A model generated the notes under the pieces. The model saw nothing but the letters and a program-made list of their open reading frames with translations, made no database searches and was not told the origin of the DNA. Both the position numbers and the translations under genes were made by a program. A stretch of DNA of 64,000 nucleotides from Trichosporon coremiiforme (lineage: Eukaryota; Basidiomycota; Tremellomycetes; Trichosporonales; Trichosporonaceae): contig BCJJ01000008.1 of assembly GCA_039545355.1 (NCBI GenBank), forward strand, positions 1,661,004 through 1,725,003, given 5' to 3'. Positions 21,923 to 34,191 of the stretch are shown piece by piece (the stretch's first letter is position 1; every line of letters begins with the position of its first letter).

Positions 21923-22030
21923 GCAAGAAGTGTAGAGTCATCGGACAATGTCAAAGTGTAATGTTAGCCAATAGCCATAGGAAGTCAGAATGTATGAGAT
22001 GCATAGGGGAGATGGTACAATACACTAAAA

Positions 22031-24453
22031 CTAGAGCGGAGGCAGCGGGCGCTTGCAGAGGGGGCATATGGTCTTGATGCCCATCCACTGCTGGAGACAG
22101 CGCGTGTGGAAGAGGTGGTGGCACGGCGCGACGGCGTAGGCCGTGCGGCCGGCAATCGTGTCCGGCCGCGTATCCACTTCCTCCATGCAGATACTACAAG
22201 TGTTGCCCCCCTCGAAGTATCCCCTCTGCTCCGTCTTCCCTTCTCCTTCTTCTCCCTCGACCACCTCCTCGTCCGAGGCAGGCTCGCCCAGCCCCGCCTC
22301 CTCGTCCCGCGGCACGAGGATCGGGTGGTAGTCGTACCCCGGCTCGGCCTGGAATCGCTTCGGGAGGAAGAACGCGGGCCCGAACCGGTCCTGCGCGAAC
22401 AGGAGCAGGATCTGCGCGCCCTGCCACAGAACCATCAGCCAGATCCACGGTGCGTTGTCGACGAAGAAGACGTTGTCGGGGCATGCGAGGGCGTCTGTTT
22501 GTCAGCTTGAGGGGCTCTTCCCGTTAGCTCTACTCACAGAGGGGTAAGGCGAGACGTCCGGCCGCCGTGCCGAGGACGAACGCGTGCTGGAGCGCGTTGG
22601 CGGATCCGCGCCGCGCGTTCCGCCAGATCTGCGGCACCCACGTGCTGTGCATGATGAAGAGGAGGAAGGGGATCACGTTTGGAATCAGTATGATCTGGAA
22701 CAGGAGCAGGAGCGCGGCCATGCCGGCGATCCAGCGTAAAGGAGCATGAGTGTGGAAGGCGTGCGAGATGCGCCCGAAGAAGCCGCGGGGTTCGTCCTCG
22801 TCCTCATCGCGCTGCGGGGCGCGCTCAGGCGCCTGAATACGATGAAGCAGCATGGCGTAGCGCTGTCGTCAGCTCTGGCCAGACCAGCAAAACTGCACTT
22901 ACCGGTCCGAAGACGATTGCCGTGCAGAAAATGAGGAAGGCGGGAACAAGCAGAGGCAGAGACGTCTTGTTGTCCGAGTAGATGCCGATGGCTAAGTGCG
23001 CGCTGAAGATCCATGTGTCCGAGACACCCATGAGGACGATGGTCCACAGGCTCACCTTCGCCAGCGTCGACGGCGTGCGCGTGCTCTCCATCTGCCGCAC
23101 GAGGAGCCACAGCACGAGCAGTTGCGATATAGTCGCATATGCCGCGTCTGGGGTCAGCTGAAAGTACCTCCCGGAAAAGCTCACAGTTGATGGTCTTGCG
23201 GTTGAAGTCCCCGACGCCGACGCCGCGTCCCTTATCAACACCAAGGGCGACACCGCACTGGTCCGCGATGGCCACGATGCCAAATTGATTGTTCTGCCAG
23301 TACTGCGGCGGCTTGGGCAGACTCCAGAGCAAGCCCGACGGCTCCGCCAGCTCCTTGTAGTACGCCTCGACGTCCTTCGGGTCCACGCCTGGTGGCAGCG
23401 GCGGCACGCTCATGTACACGAGGAGCGGGCAGGTGGTCAATACGGGGTCGTCGCCCTTGGCGTCCGGGGTCACGAGCTGGTGCTCACGGAAGCGGAGCTC
23501 CTTCTTCAGCTCGGCCATGATCAGGTGTTCTGTCAAGTTGTGGTGCTCGGGGTACAACCGTGGGATGTTGCGGATGTCGATGCGCGTGTGCTGCGGCTGG
23601 CCGTACAGCTCGTACGTCCCGTTCGGGACATGGTGCAGGCCGAACACATCGTACTCTATCGTCTGCGTTCCCGACAGCGTGACGGTGCCCTTGACCCAGT
23701 TCCAGTCCTCGGCAGTCGGCACGCCGCTCGCCGTCGTGTTCGTCGCAGCTTCGACCCGCCGCTCGTTCAGGTTCATGTCCCACTGGCTGACGCCCTTCCA
23801 GTCGAACTCGCCGCGCAGCCACGCAGCGTTCGTCTCGTTCCACCACGACTGGTTCAGCGACGGGATCCGCTGGTGCGCAAAGAACGTGCTCCCTTTCGCT
23901 GGCGTCGGCGCGAGCAGGTCGATCACGTCGACCTCTGCTTGTCGGTATCCGCCGGTGATGTTGGTGAAGAACGGCATCTCAGCCGCAGCAGCCTTGGCGT
24001 GGTTCAGGTGGTCGGGCTGTATTGACTGGGGGTACATTGATGGCCGATGGGGCTGTTGTCAGCTTTACGTAGCGTCTTCAAGCTCACCTCGGTCCAGTTC
24101 CCTGTCCCGTTCAAATATCCCTCGTACTCCCCCACTTGCTCGCGAATGATATCGAGCTCCGTGATCCGCGGGGTACCGTCGTCGTTAATAATCTGGGGCG
24201 AGTTGCCGTTGCCCATCAGGAAGAAGAACATTGTCAGGATAAGCATGCTCGTCAGGCTCTGCCGCGGCGGAGGCGGTGGTCGCTCGCCAACAAACACGCC
24301 GGGAAACGCCTGGTTCGGAGGGGTGATGACGGCTGCCCCGTCAGTGGCCGGTGGAGGTGGGTCTGTCGGTGCCGCCGCTGGGGGCGCAGCGGGCGGCGCG
24401 GGCGGAGGTGGCGGAGCGGCCTCGCCACGCTCTGCCCGGTCTTGGTCGCTCAT
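22031..24453 (-). CDS. TUL1: Tul1/Dsc1 Golgi RING E3 ubiquitin ligase
   Basis: Catalytic subunit of the Golgi/endosome Dsc ubiquitin-ligase complex, which sorts membrane proteins and, in several fungi, activates SREBP. Exons on the minus strand: 24453..24088, 24052..23185, 23147..22903, 22862..22538 and 22494..22031; introns of 35, 37, 40 and 43 nt; 755 aa, matching yeast Tul1 (about 758). A Pro/Ala-rich N terminus is followed by one membrane segment (TSMLILTMFFFLMGNG). A large lumenal domain with many N-glycosylation sequons (NQS, NTT, NGT, NLT) comes next. Several membrane helices from ~415 follow, and a C-terminal RING-H2: CSICMEE, then CHHLFHTRCLQQW, then CPLCKRPLPPL at the extreme end. 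It shares a 203-bp divergent promoter with SEC5. Confidence 0.93.
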
Positions 24454-24656
24454 CGTGCTCTTGAAGAGAAATGCTGCGGAAAGGACTTTCGAGACTTGGC
24501 CACTGGCTCAGCGCATCTCGACGCCCCCGGACGCTGGGTCATCCACCATCGCTAGGCACGGCACACGCCACCCGCGAGCCACGCGACACGCCTCTCTCGA
24601 TCACTCCCTCGTCATCAACAACCTCGGGCCCTCCTTCCTCTCCGTCACTCGCAGCC

Positions 24657-27411
24657 ATGAGCATGAACTTCGACGACGCCGCGCGTAAGATAGCCAATTC
24701 TCGCTGTATCTAACACTCAGTTCTCAAAGCGTACGGCCTCTCGTCACTCGCGCCGGAGCAATGGGAGGAAGTCGACCACGCCACGGAAGGACCTCTCGCT
24801 GGCACGGGAGGGACTATGGAGGAGCAGGATCCTCTGGGACTTCGAGGAAGGCTGAGCTTGTGAGTTGCCATGAAAGTCTTCCAACTGACAACAGTGCTGG
24901 AGATCTCGACCTGAAGACGCGTACGTCAAGCTTCTTTGACCTTCGTCGAGCTGAGCTGACTTCAGGCGCGGCAACGCTGCTCAGCTCCAAGGGCTTTGAC
25001 CCCAAGCTGTTCATCCAGGTTCAGCACCCCGACGCGTCGTTCGCGGACCTTCGTCTCGGTATCGAGCACCTCGAACGATCCATCGACGCTCGAAGTGAAG
25101 CTGTGCGCATTCTCGTCGAGGACAATTTCGATCGCTTCGTAGCCGTCAAGGCGTCCAGTGACGTAGTGTACCGCGACATGAAGGAAGGCTTCCTCGACGA
25201 TGATGACCATGGTGTCCGCGAACTTAGAAATTTGTACAAACGTATGCTTCGATCTTGATGCTTAGCTGACAACAGTCACATGCGATCGCGCCGACCTCGT
25301 CTATCTCCCGGTCCTCGACAACGCCGTCAAGGCGTCCAAGCTGCGCTCGACGTTGGGCGTCTTCGAGAAGTCAAAGTTCCTGTTCAACCTCCCCGGTCAG
25401 CTTCTCGAGTCTATTAACGCGGGCAAGTACGACCAGGCGCTTCGTGATTACAAGAAGGGTCTCTTCCTCCACCGCGATGGCGCGCTCATGCCGGGAGTGA
25501 AGGCGACAACACCCGACCAAATCGCCCGCCAGCGTCGCATCTTTAACAAAGTGTGGGACAGTGTCGAGGACGTCATGCGCGATATGCGTCGGCGCCTGCA
25601 TATTCTTCTCAAGGACCCGAGCCGCTCGATCGATGATCAGGAGAAGACGCTGGAGATGCTGATCGAGATCGAGGGCTCCGACGAGCCAGCGTGGAACTAC
25701 CTCGACTATCAGCACGAGCACATTGTAGACAGCGTCAAGTCGCTGTACGAGCGTGCCAACGACGCCGTCAAGAGGGCGCAGCGTGAGGCTGCGTCCGAGC
25801 CTTCCTCTTCTTCTCCTTACACCGACCTCCTTCGCCGGCAGTTGGCTCAACCCACCTACGCTCCAAACACCGTGACACGTGAGTTACTCCTGGCTTTCAC
25901 AACTGACGACAGCAACGGCTACGGAGAAGGCGTGGTCCGCCATCCTGAAGCTCATCAAGCAGCTGTCAGACTACATCGTCCGCTCCCTGCCCGGGTTCTG
26001 GAGGGTCGCGAAAGCGTGCATGGACGGAAGGTACCGCAAGCGCGACTCTGCGGGTGCGCTGCGTGCCTCGCATCGCCCAGCGCAGGCTTGCCGACAGATG
26101 GCCGCGGACATCATCAAGTCGTACATCGTCATCATTGCCCAGTTCTTCGCCTTATCGGACGTCGGTGTGTCATCTAAGAAGCGGCTTCGCGAGCAGACTA
26201 TTCCATCATTTGTCCCTGCAGGAACGACGGTCCTGGCTGCCGGCTACTACGGCGAGCAGATCGCCAACGCCGTCGCAGACTGCAGCACTGAGCTGGTCGC
26301 CATTGACGTCGGCAAGGATGCCAGCTCGAGCGTCAAGTCGTTCATGGAGTCCTTGCGCTGGCGCATGGAGGAGATGATCACGACAATCTGGATCCGGGAT
26401 GCGGCCGACTTTAATCTGCTCGAGGACTGGAAGCCGCCAGTCAACGAGGGCATCCTGCGAGGACGGACACGCTTCATCTACATGATGGACGACTTCCAGG
26501 CGCGCGTCATCAAAGCCGCGAGGGCTGTGGCGACCAGACCTGCGATCGACAGCGACCAGCCACCGCCAGCGTCACCGGTCTTCCAGCGCAAGATTCGGGA
26601 AGGGATCGTCGAGTCTCAGGCACTGCTGTTCGAGGGCATCATGCGCCTGAGCCAGCTGTCTGACGCCGAGGAGCACGTCGTGCGGGTATCAGGGACCAGG
26701 GAGAAGACACCGACGACCGACGCGGAGACGCGGTTGCTCTACATCCTGTCTGCGTTCCACTACCAACGCAAGAAGGCCGTGCCTGCGATCATGAATCTTG
26801 CCGCGAAACTGCTCGGCCCAGAAGCTGCGGGTGACGAAACGCAGCTGGAGGACGCACGTGCTCGTTTAGAGTTACGCGTGTTCGGCATGTTTGTCTCATT
26901 GCGCGCCGACCCGATGTGCAAAATTCTGTCGGATGCGATCCTGCACAGCGGCATCGACTGGCTGACGTGCCCTGCGCCGACAGAGGTGCGGGGCTACATG
27001 CACCGAATCATCCTGCAGCTGGTCGAGGCGCATGCGCGCGTGTCCAATGTGAACCCGATCCTCGTCAACAAGATCCTGCAAGCGCTCGTGTCCCGGTTGT
27101 CGCAGACTGCGCTCGAGTCGTTCAAGATCGTCAAGCGCTTCGGCACGGGCGGCATGCTGACAGCAACGGTCGAGATCGAGTACCTGCAGCAGAGCGTCGA
27201 GGGGTACCTGAGCCGGAGCGCAAAGGAGGCATTTGGGCAGACGTACGAGATCATCAGCCGAGGACTGAGGAGCAACGAGAGCCCAGAGGTGTTACAGCGC
27301 GAGCTCGCGAGCCTGCAGACGATCATCCGCGACACACGGCGCGTGACGGCGATCGAGACGATTGCGCTGCGCCCAACGACGAGCCGGAACGACAGCACGA
27401 ATCGGCGTTGA
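24657..27411 (+). CDS. SEC5: Exocyst complex subunit Sec5
   Basis: Subunit of the octameric exocyst that tethers secretory vesicles to the plasma membrane. Exons 24657..24684, 24721..24859, 24895..24920, 24966..25241, 25276..25878 and 25913..27411; introns of 36, 35, 45, 34 and 34 nt; 856 aa. Recognised from the Sec5 order of blocks: [20 protein letters not shown] region, [118 protein letters not shown], and a helical C-terminal half. The 45-nt intron 24921-24965 is a multiple of three without a stop, so retaining it keeps the frame. A long gene-free region follows. Confidence 0.9.
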
Positions 27412-28566
27412 GCCGCCCGAGCGCCCGAGCGAAGCGAGGTCAACTCTAGTCGAGGCGTAGGGAGCCTTAGTCTTTGGACGCAGTTAAACGATAGATATGA
27501 TAACGTAATGCCATGTGGTGTGTAACCTCAAGTTTCGGGCCGAAGGCTCCGGCCCTCAGGCGCTTAGTGCTTACCCTTGAAAGGCTTCGGATGCGCAGTA
27601 TCGGTGGGCCCCAAAAGAGCAGAATAGTGTTTCATGGGTAGAGACAGTGAGGAATGCCGGAGCCGGAGTGTGGCACAGCTCACAGTTGAGCGCCAAGCTG
27701 TGTCGTTGCGGTGTTGTTGTGTGGTGTCGGAGTACCACTCGGGACAAGACTCGGGCCAAGCCAAAGGAAGGGGCGGGCCAAGAGATACACGAGCACTAGC
27801 TGGTCAGGTGACATGTGCGAAGGCCGAGCCACGTTTACAGTGTGCGGGGGTTGCGGCGCGCGGCGTGCGGCGATCACTACTACATGCATGATGCATCCTA
27901 TCCTGCATAAGCGAGTTGGTGGATGTATGTATGCATGCAAGTGAGGCGGCCGGTTGGAAGGATGCGTGACCAGATCACGACCAGACCTTTATGCACCTCT
28001 TATGCATAGTGCATGTCAGTATGCTGCGTATCTGCGGACATCAGTGTATGCAGCGCAGGCACCGGCGGCACCGGCGGTGACAGCGTCCGCGCGTGCGGCG
28101 GCCGTGCAGTGATGGTTACAGCAAAATAAGTCCGCGGATGAGCCGGCCGAAGCCGAGGCACCTCTACACTGAACGGGGAGTCGGGCTTTCCGGAGAAGCA
28201 GCTCGAGGGGTTGTGTGCTATAGTTAGACCGGTGTGGCCAGGCACGCTCAGCGTAGCCGGGAGAAACGATGAGAACTATGAGCTGGGGAGTGTTTCGTCT
28301 GGGGATGGGTGTGCAGCAGGATGTCAGTGGGGACGATCATGTGCCTCGCTTCTATGCTGGTACAGAGGCGGGCGCGTAGAGATGAGCTGGCAGAAAGAGG
28401 GGGGGACGAGAGAAAGGCAGTCATGTAGTCATGCAGCCATGTCGACGGCACGCGGTTAAGGGTGTACCTGTGGTGGCCGCAGGGCATGGACAACGATGAC
28501 GCACCACTGGCCCACCGATCGCCACCGTAGGCCGACTGACGCAGTCACCTGTACCTGTAACCCGCA

Positions 28567-28598
28567 CCGCTGGGCCGCTGGACCGCTGGACCGCTGGC
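28567..28598. repeat. 8-bp tandem repeat, 4 units
   Basis: Four consecutive units of CCGCTGGN (GGG, GGA, GGA and GGC endings). Short, probably slippage-derived. Confidence 0.85.
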
Positions 28599-29302
28599 CG
28601 TTAGCCGTCCTCCCATAGGTCCACTGCCGCACCCTGTGCAGTGCATCCCTTACGGCTCCAGCTCCCCGTCATTACGGTCCCTACGGCCGTCACAACAAGA
28701 CGAGTAGTAAGAGATACGCCGACATGCATGAGATGGAGGATTGCTTTATAAGATCGGGGCACGGCAAGATGCAGATGCATCTGAATGCTCATGTCTTGGG
28801 TCCTGGGTCTTGGGTCGCTTCGTCGTCGTCGTCTTCGTTGTCAGGTCGGTTGCGGCCGAGGTTTGCGGCAACAGACTATGGCAGGGGACGGTCGAGTAAG
28901 GTTGTGCAGGTGGGATAGGCTGGGCCAGATGGATCGGCGGATGCACCAACCCAAAGTACCCAGGCGTGAGAGCAGAGGACGACCGAAATGGGCCGAGGAG
29001 CTCTGCTGTGGCCAGTTGGCGAGCTGACGAGGGACGAGGGACGAGATAAACTGACGCTATGTTACTCACGCCGGCGGGGTATCAAATATGACGATCACCC
29101 CGCCATAACAAAGACGCTGTAGCGGGCTCCATCACTCACTGCGCTCGCCCCTGGCTAGCCTGGCTCGGTATCCCCCGTCAGTCAGGCGCTCTCCGGTGCC
29201 GTTCTCTATTCACCCCCATTCAGCGATCCAGCCCAGGCTTTGTCGCTTTCCACTAGCGTTGTCCACCGACCCAGCATATCGCATATCACCCAGCCAGGCA
29301 GG

Positions 29303-29330
29303 CCAGCCAGCCAGCCAGCCAGCCAGCAAG
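29303..29330. repeat. CCAG tetranucleotide microsatellite
   Basis: About seven units of CCAG/CAGC in the presumed leader region of the kinase gene, ending in a slightly broken copy (CAAG). Confidence 0.8.
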
Positions 29331-29776
29331 CCAGCAGTCAGATCCCTCCACTGACCACTCCGGTTTTCCACCTCGCCCCGTTCCACCCCTCTTCCATCCA
29401 TCCACTATCTCTCCATCCTATCCCTCCCTCGACGACAACTGCGACCCCGACCCCCCTCGCGTTACTCTCATACCATACATTGTCCATCTACGCACTTCGT
29501 TGCTTAATCATACCCCCCTTCGTTGTCTGTCTTCCCCCAGCACGCAATTCGATTACAACTCGCCGGCGGCTATCAGCTCCACCCGTGACTCACCCCCCTG
29601 CTTCCGTCGACATCATCCACCACACATCACCCTTCGACGTCGCAACCACCACACAACTACAACCACGTCCGCCACCACCCACACCCTCCTTTGTGCACCC
29701 ATTGTCTGCATCGCGTACGCCACTAGCGACCCTCCCATCCACTCTTCCTTGTCCGGCATTCCCAGTTTTATAGGCA

Positions 29777-32700
29777 ATGTTGTCTGCAAACCCCGCCGTC
29801 CCCCTAAGTAACATTGATTTCGCCGATCCTCACGGAAGACGCCTCTCGCTGCGTACCGCGCATGGCCGCGAGTTCCTGACGCATCGCGACGGCCTCCCTT
29901 CCCCAGAACACCTGACGCCCGTGTCCGGCACTCCCATCGCCGGCTCTCCCCTGACCGGCACCCCCATCCTCTCCGGCTCCGGCACCCCCATCGAGGTCTC
30001 CGAGGTCTCTGGCGACGAGTTCGTCCTCGAGTCACGCAACCACTCGCGAACAGAACTTGACGAAACCTACGAGGACGGCCAGACGCTGTACAAGGCCCCC
30101 TCGCACGGCGGTATCTGGCACGACGACGTAAGTCACCGATCTCCCCTCCCTTTTCCCCTGCCCCGCACCTTCCCTGTATATGACGGCGGTCGTAGCGTCG
30201 AGCACGGTCTGTGCATCACAGTTGGATGACGCCGGATCACGGCAAGCACAGTCAGCGCGACGGAGAGACACAGAGGCTTGAGCTTTGCACCGGCCCGTCC
30301 CTTGGCCGTCAAGGTACAGAAATGACCGCTGTTGGCTGCGTGCGTCATTGGCGCGCCCACCAGCGGACACTATGGCTCATCGAGCCGAACCACCCTGCCC
30401 CAACCCTCGTCTGTCCCAACGGCGCACGCTCGTTATCTATCCTCTCTTTACCCGTCTCCTACATCTCCCGTCTGTCAAACACACAGACCCACACCGTTGT
30501 CTTTGCGTCCCAGCTCCACTGCTTTATATCAGTGCATTAAGCTGCTCCGTTTGTCCGTCTCCACCACTCTTTCACCCCTTCCCTCACACATCCATTGTCA
30601 CCATACGTTCACCCTTGTAACACTCGTTTCCCCGAGCACCACTGCTGGTTTCCCTCTGGCGCCGTCGACCGTGACTGCGTATCTCGCAGTGCTCGCATTG
30701 CGACGCAGCTCGTAGGCGTCGGGGCCGGCCCCCATCGGCCTTTTTCACCCCCACACAACGAGGAGGCTCAATATGCCCGCAGTCATGCTCTACATCCAAC
30801 GCACCCAGCAGATCACTCAACCGCCCATGGCTCCCAAGCCCCACCACCGTGAACCCAGGAAGTGGTGGTGGCGTCCGCAAGCCGGGCAGCAATCGCTCAA
30901 TGCCAAGACCCGTAGCAAGTTGGCGTTTAACAACGTTGCTCGCTTGGTGCGGTCCTCTCTCCCCACTCTTTTTCCCATAATATATTCCGTTTTCCACCCT
31001 CTCCCCCTTACCTTTTCCTCCCCAATCAGCTTCCTCACATCTCGGATGATTGAACTGACATCGTAACAGCCCAGCAGCATCCCAGGCTCCCCCGCATCCG
31101 GCTCCCCCAGACTCCCGCCTGCATTCGCCCAGCAGCGGAAGCCGACCGCCGCGTCCAACCTCTCTTTCGCCGAGTCTCCTCCCCACTCTGACGGTGGATC
31201 AAGGAGCGACCGTCCCCCTCCGCGCCGACAGGGTACCTCCAACACCTCTGGCTCCGGATCCTCACCGCACGCTTCGCCCACGGCCACCCGTCACCCGAAG
31301 CACCACTCCGGCCCCCTCCACGACCTCCGTCGTTTCCTCAACCACCACATCGGTCACTCGGACCATAAGGATAGGGACCGCCATCATAACTCGATTGCGC
31401 AGCAGGCCCTTCACCAACACCTTGACGAGTCCAGCACCAACTCGACCGGCACCCCCTCTTTATCCGGTGCTGCTACCCCCGGAAACCAAGTACGAGGCAG
31501 CCAGTTCTTTGGCGCCGGCGGAGCCGCTAGTTCCGGAGGCTCGACACCCACGAGCCAGCTGCCCGATGGAGCCGGCAAGGACCGCGACAAGGATCACCAC
31601 GGACACCACTCCTCACATCTCGTTGGCTTCATGAAGCACCACCACCGCGACAAGGACGGCGAAAAGTCGCACTCGTCGCTCGCGTCCTTCTTCGGCGGCG
31701 GCTCCAAGAAGAAGGACAAGGAGCGCCAGCAGCGCGCCGCGGCCGCCGTCGGCGTCGAGGACCATGGCTCGCGCCCGTCGTCCAGGCCGGGATCGGCCGC
31801 GCCCTCAAGGACGACGACACTAATGATGAGCGAGCACCACCACCAACACCACCACGACAGCCACCACGCCAGCGGACACGCGACGCCTAAGAACCTGAAC
31901 GACTACCCCGGCGTCCCTGGTCCCGTCATCGCGCTGACGCACCCGTCCTCGATCGAGGCGACCCACGCGCACCTGTCCAAGAAGTACGGCAAGTGGGGCC
32001 GTGTTCTCGGCTCTGGCGCGGGAGGCACTGTCCGTCTTATCAAGGCGTCGCAGAAGACCGGCGGCAGCACGTACGCCGTCAAGGAGTTCCGTCCCCGCCG
32101 CCAGGGCGAGAGCGAGAAGGAGTACCTGCGCAAGGTCACTGCCGAGTTCTGCGTCGGCGTCACGCTGCACCACATCAACGTCATTGAGACGGTCGACATT
32201 GTCTGTGACCACGGTCACTACTACGAGGTGGGTCCGAGCTTACTAGCCGAGGTCTGAGCCGAGCTAACGTCAGATCATGGAGTATGCGCCGTACGACCTG
32301 TTCTCGGTCGTCATGTCGGGCAAGATGAACCGGCCAGAAATCTACTGCGTGTTCCGCCAGATCATTGACGGTGTCAACTACCTGCACTCGATGGGTCTCG
32401 CGCATCGCGACCTCAAGCTCGACAACTGTGTCATGACGTCGAACAACATTGTCAAGCTGATCGACTTTGGAACCGCGACCGTGTTCCATTACCCCGGCAA
32501 GCACCAGATTCCCGCGTCCGGCGTCGTCGGCTCGGACCCCTACCTCGCGCCTGAGGTCCTTACCAAGGACACGTATGACCCGCGGTTGACCGACGTTTGG
32601 TCAGTCGCGATCATCTTCATGTGCATGATTCTCCGCCGCTTCCCGTGGAAGATTCCCGACTATAAGACGGACATGTCGTTCAAGCTCTACGTCAACACGC

Positions 32701-33593
32701 ACCCCGACCTGTGCCAGAAGCCGCAGACCAAGACGCCCGCGCCCTCGGTCATGAACGGCTCGGACGGCGCGCACAACCGCCAGGGCGGCCACGACACGCT
32801 GCTGCCCGACGGCAGCTCGAGGCTGCCGTTCAAGCGGACGCCGAGCAACTCGACGCAGAGCACTGCCGTCGAGAGCAAGGCCGGCGAGGTCAGCAGCTTG
32901 ACGTCGCGGGGCAGCAGCGACACGTTTACGCCGCGCGTCGACCGCCTCAAGCTGACCGAGTCGCCGCAGAAGGACCGCTCGGACCAGTACTTCCCGCGAC
33001 GACATGATTCGACCGCGTCGCTCCCGCCCAACACGGACCCGCAGTACGCTCGCCAGACTCGCCAGCAGACGCTCCCGCAGCCCGTCTCGCCGACGCGCGC
33101 TGCGCAGCCGATGCCCCGCAACCGCGCCAGCTCGACGTCGGGCGCACAGCCGGCCGTGCCGCTGTCCAAGGAGCAGACGCAGCAGCGCGCACAGCAGCAG
33201 CAGAAGCGCCGCGAGCGTGCCGCGTCCATCTCTTCGACGCGGACGTATCAGACCGGCGGCGCCGAGTCCATCTTCCGCCTGCTGCCCCGCGAGTCACGCT
33301 CGGCTATCATGCGCATGCTCGCCGTCGAGCCCAGCATCCGCTGCACCCTCAGCGACCTCTTACACGGCACGGGCAAGGACGATCAGATGTGCCCCTGCGG
33401 CCGCGGCGAGTGCGGCGGCAACCTGGCCCGTCCGCCTGAGGAGCTGACCGGCGTCGACGTCAATGACGACCACGGCGACGCCTGGATCCAGAACATTGAG
33501 TGCTGCTCGCATCACCCCGGACGCAAGATGAACCACACCCACATCAAGGTCGTCCAGGAGACGGAGAAGCCGAAGAAGAAGCTGTTCCATTAG
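29777..33593 (+). CDS. Fungal-specific Ser/Thr kinase, Npr1/Hal5-type
   Basis: Kinase of the fungal Npr1/Hal/Hrk family, which tunes plasma-membrane transporters and ion homeostasis. Favoured exons: 29777..30127, 30812..30946, 31070..32227 and 32274..33593 (987 aa). The last two are certain; their 46-nt intron ends GAGCTAACGTCAG. Exon 2 is inferred: phase 0 on both sides, basic, Trp-rich, donor GTGCGG. The ~690-bp stretch before it is pyrimidine-rich, so an alternative promoter and an ATG at 30773 or 30827 are possible. Residues 1-540 are Ser/His/Pro-rich. Kinase motifs: GSGAGGTV loop, YAVKEF lysine, HRDLKLDN (32403), DFGTAT (32463), [20 protein letters not shown] ~180-residue insert splits the C-lobe before [12 protein letters not shown]. 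The tail has [15 protein letters not shown] and HTHIKVV. Confidence 0.82.
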
Positions 33594-34191
33594 AAGCGGG
33601 ACACGACGAGCTCCGCGAACGCAGTGAGCGGAGTGAGAGAGGGAGAAGAGGGAGCGGGGAGGAGACCAGTGAAGGCGCGGCAAGTCTCCATACCCGTGAA
33701 GCCCGTCGCGCGTCCCCGTGCAAAGAGCAGCACGCTCCTCGCTGTCCCCGTGCTCGGTGTCGAGGACGGCATGGAGCGGCCCCGCGTCGTCCGCAGCGCG
33801 CGCAGCCTCGTCCGACTCAAGTGAAGTAGTTTCATCCATTGTCTTGCAATCCAACCCCTTGATCTAGCGAGCTTTGATCCCAACGCAGTAGCAGTACCGT
33901 ATTTAGAAATGCATGTCATCACCTTGAGCCAGCGAGCGAGCAAAGAGGGGTGCCGTCGGGGAGCGAAACGAGCGAGATTGGGCTGTCTCTGTTGATGGCA
34001 AGGCGCGAGCAACAAGTGGCGCGGAGCAGGCGGCGAGCGCTCAGTTGTAGGATCTTGGGAAGACGCAGTCAGCCGTCAGTGCAAGCTATAAAGCGGCAAG
34101 CAGCCGGAACGATCCGTTGACCATGTCCGTTTGCGGGAGACGTTGCATGCGGTGTGCATGCCCGGTAACTTGAGCGGCTCAGACTGTGTGA
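33594..34191. other. Intergenic downstream of the kinase gene
   Basis: No supported gene. Both-strand ORFs at 33600-33860 overlap the kinase 3' end and look like shadows or 3' UTR. Confidence 0.45.

Larger units (their letters stand above)
27412..29776. other. Long intergenic region, kinase promoter and leader
   Basis: About 2.4 kb with no supported gene. It contains a cluster of ATGCAT hexamers at 27884-28007, an 8-bp tandem repeat at 28567, CCAG repeats near 29303 and a strongly pyrimidine-rich stretch at 29340-29770 that looks like a long 5' leader of the kinase gene. Nutrient-regulated fungal kinases often have such long leaders; function here is inference. Confidence 0.5.

Noticed and set aside
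27412..29776. A bacterial-style system (CRISPR, toxin-antitoxin, phage) in the long intergenic regions
   Set aside because: The window is eukaryotic throughout; no spaced direct repeats, no paired small ORFs and no phage or transposase proteins are visible.
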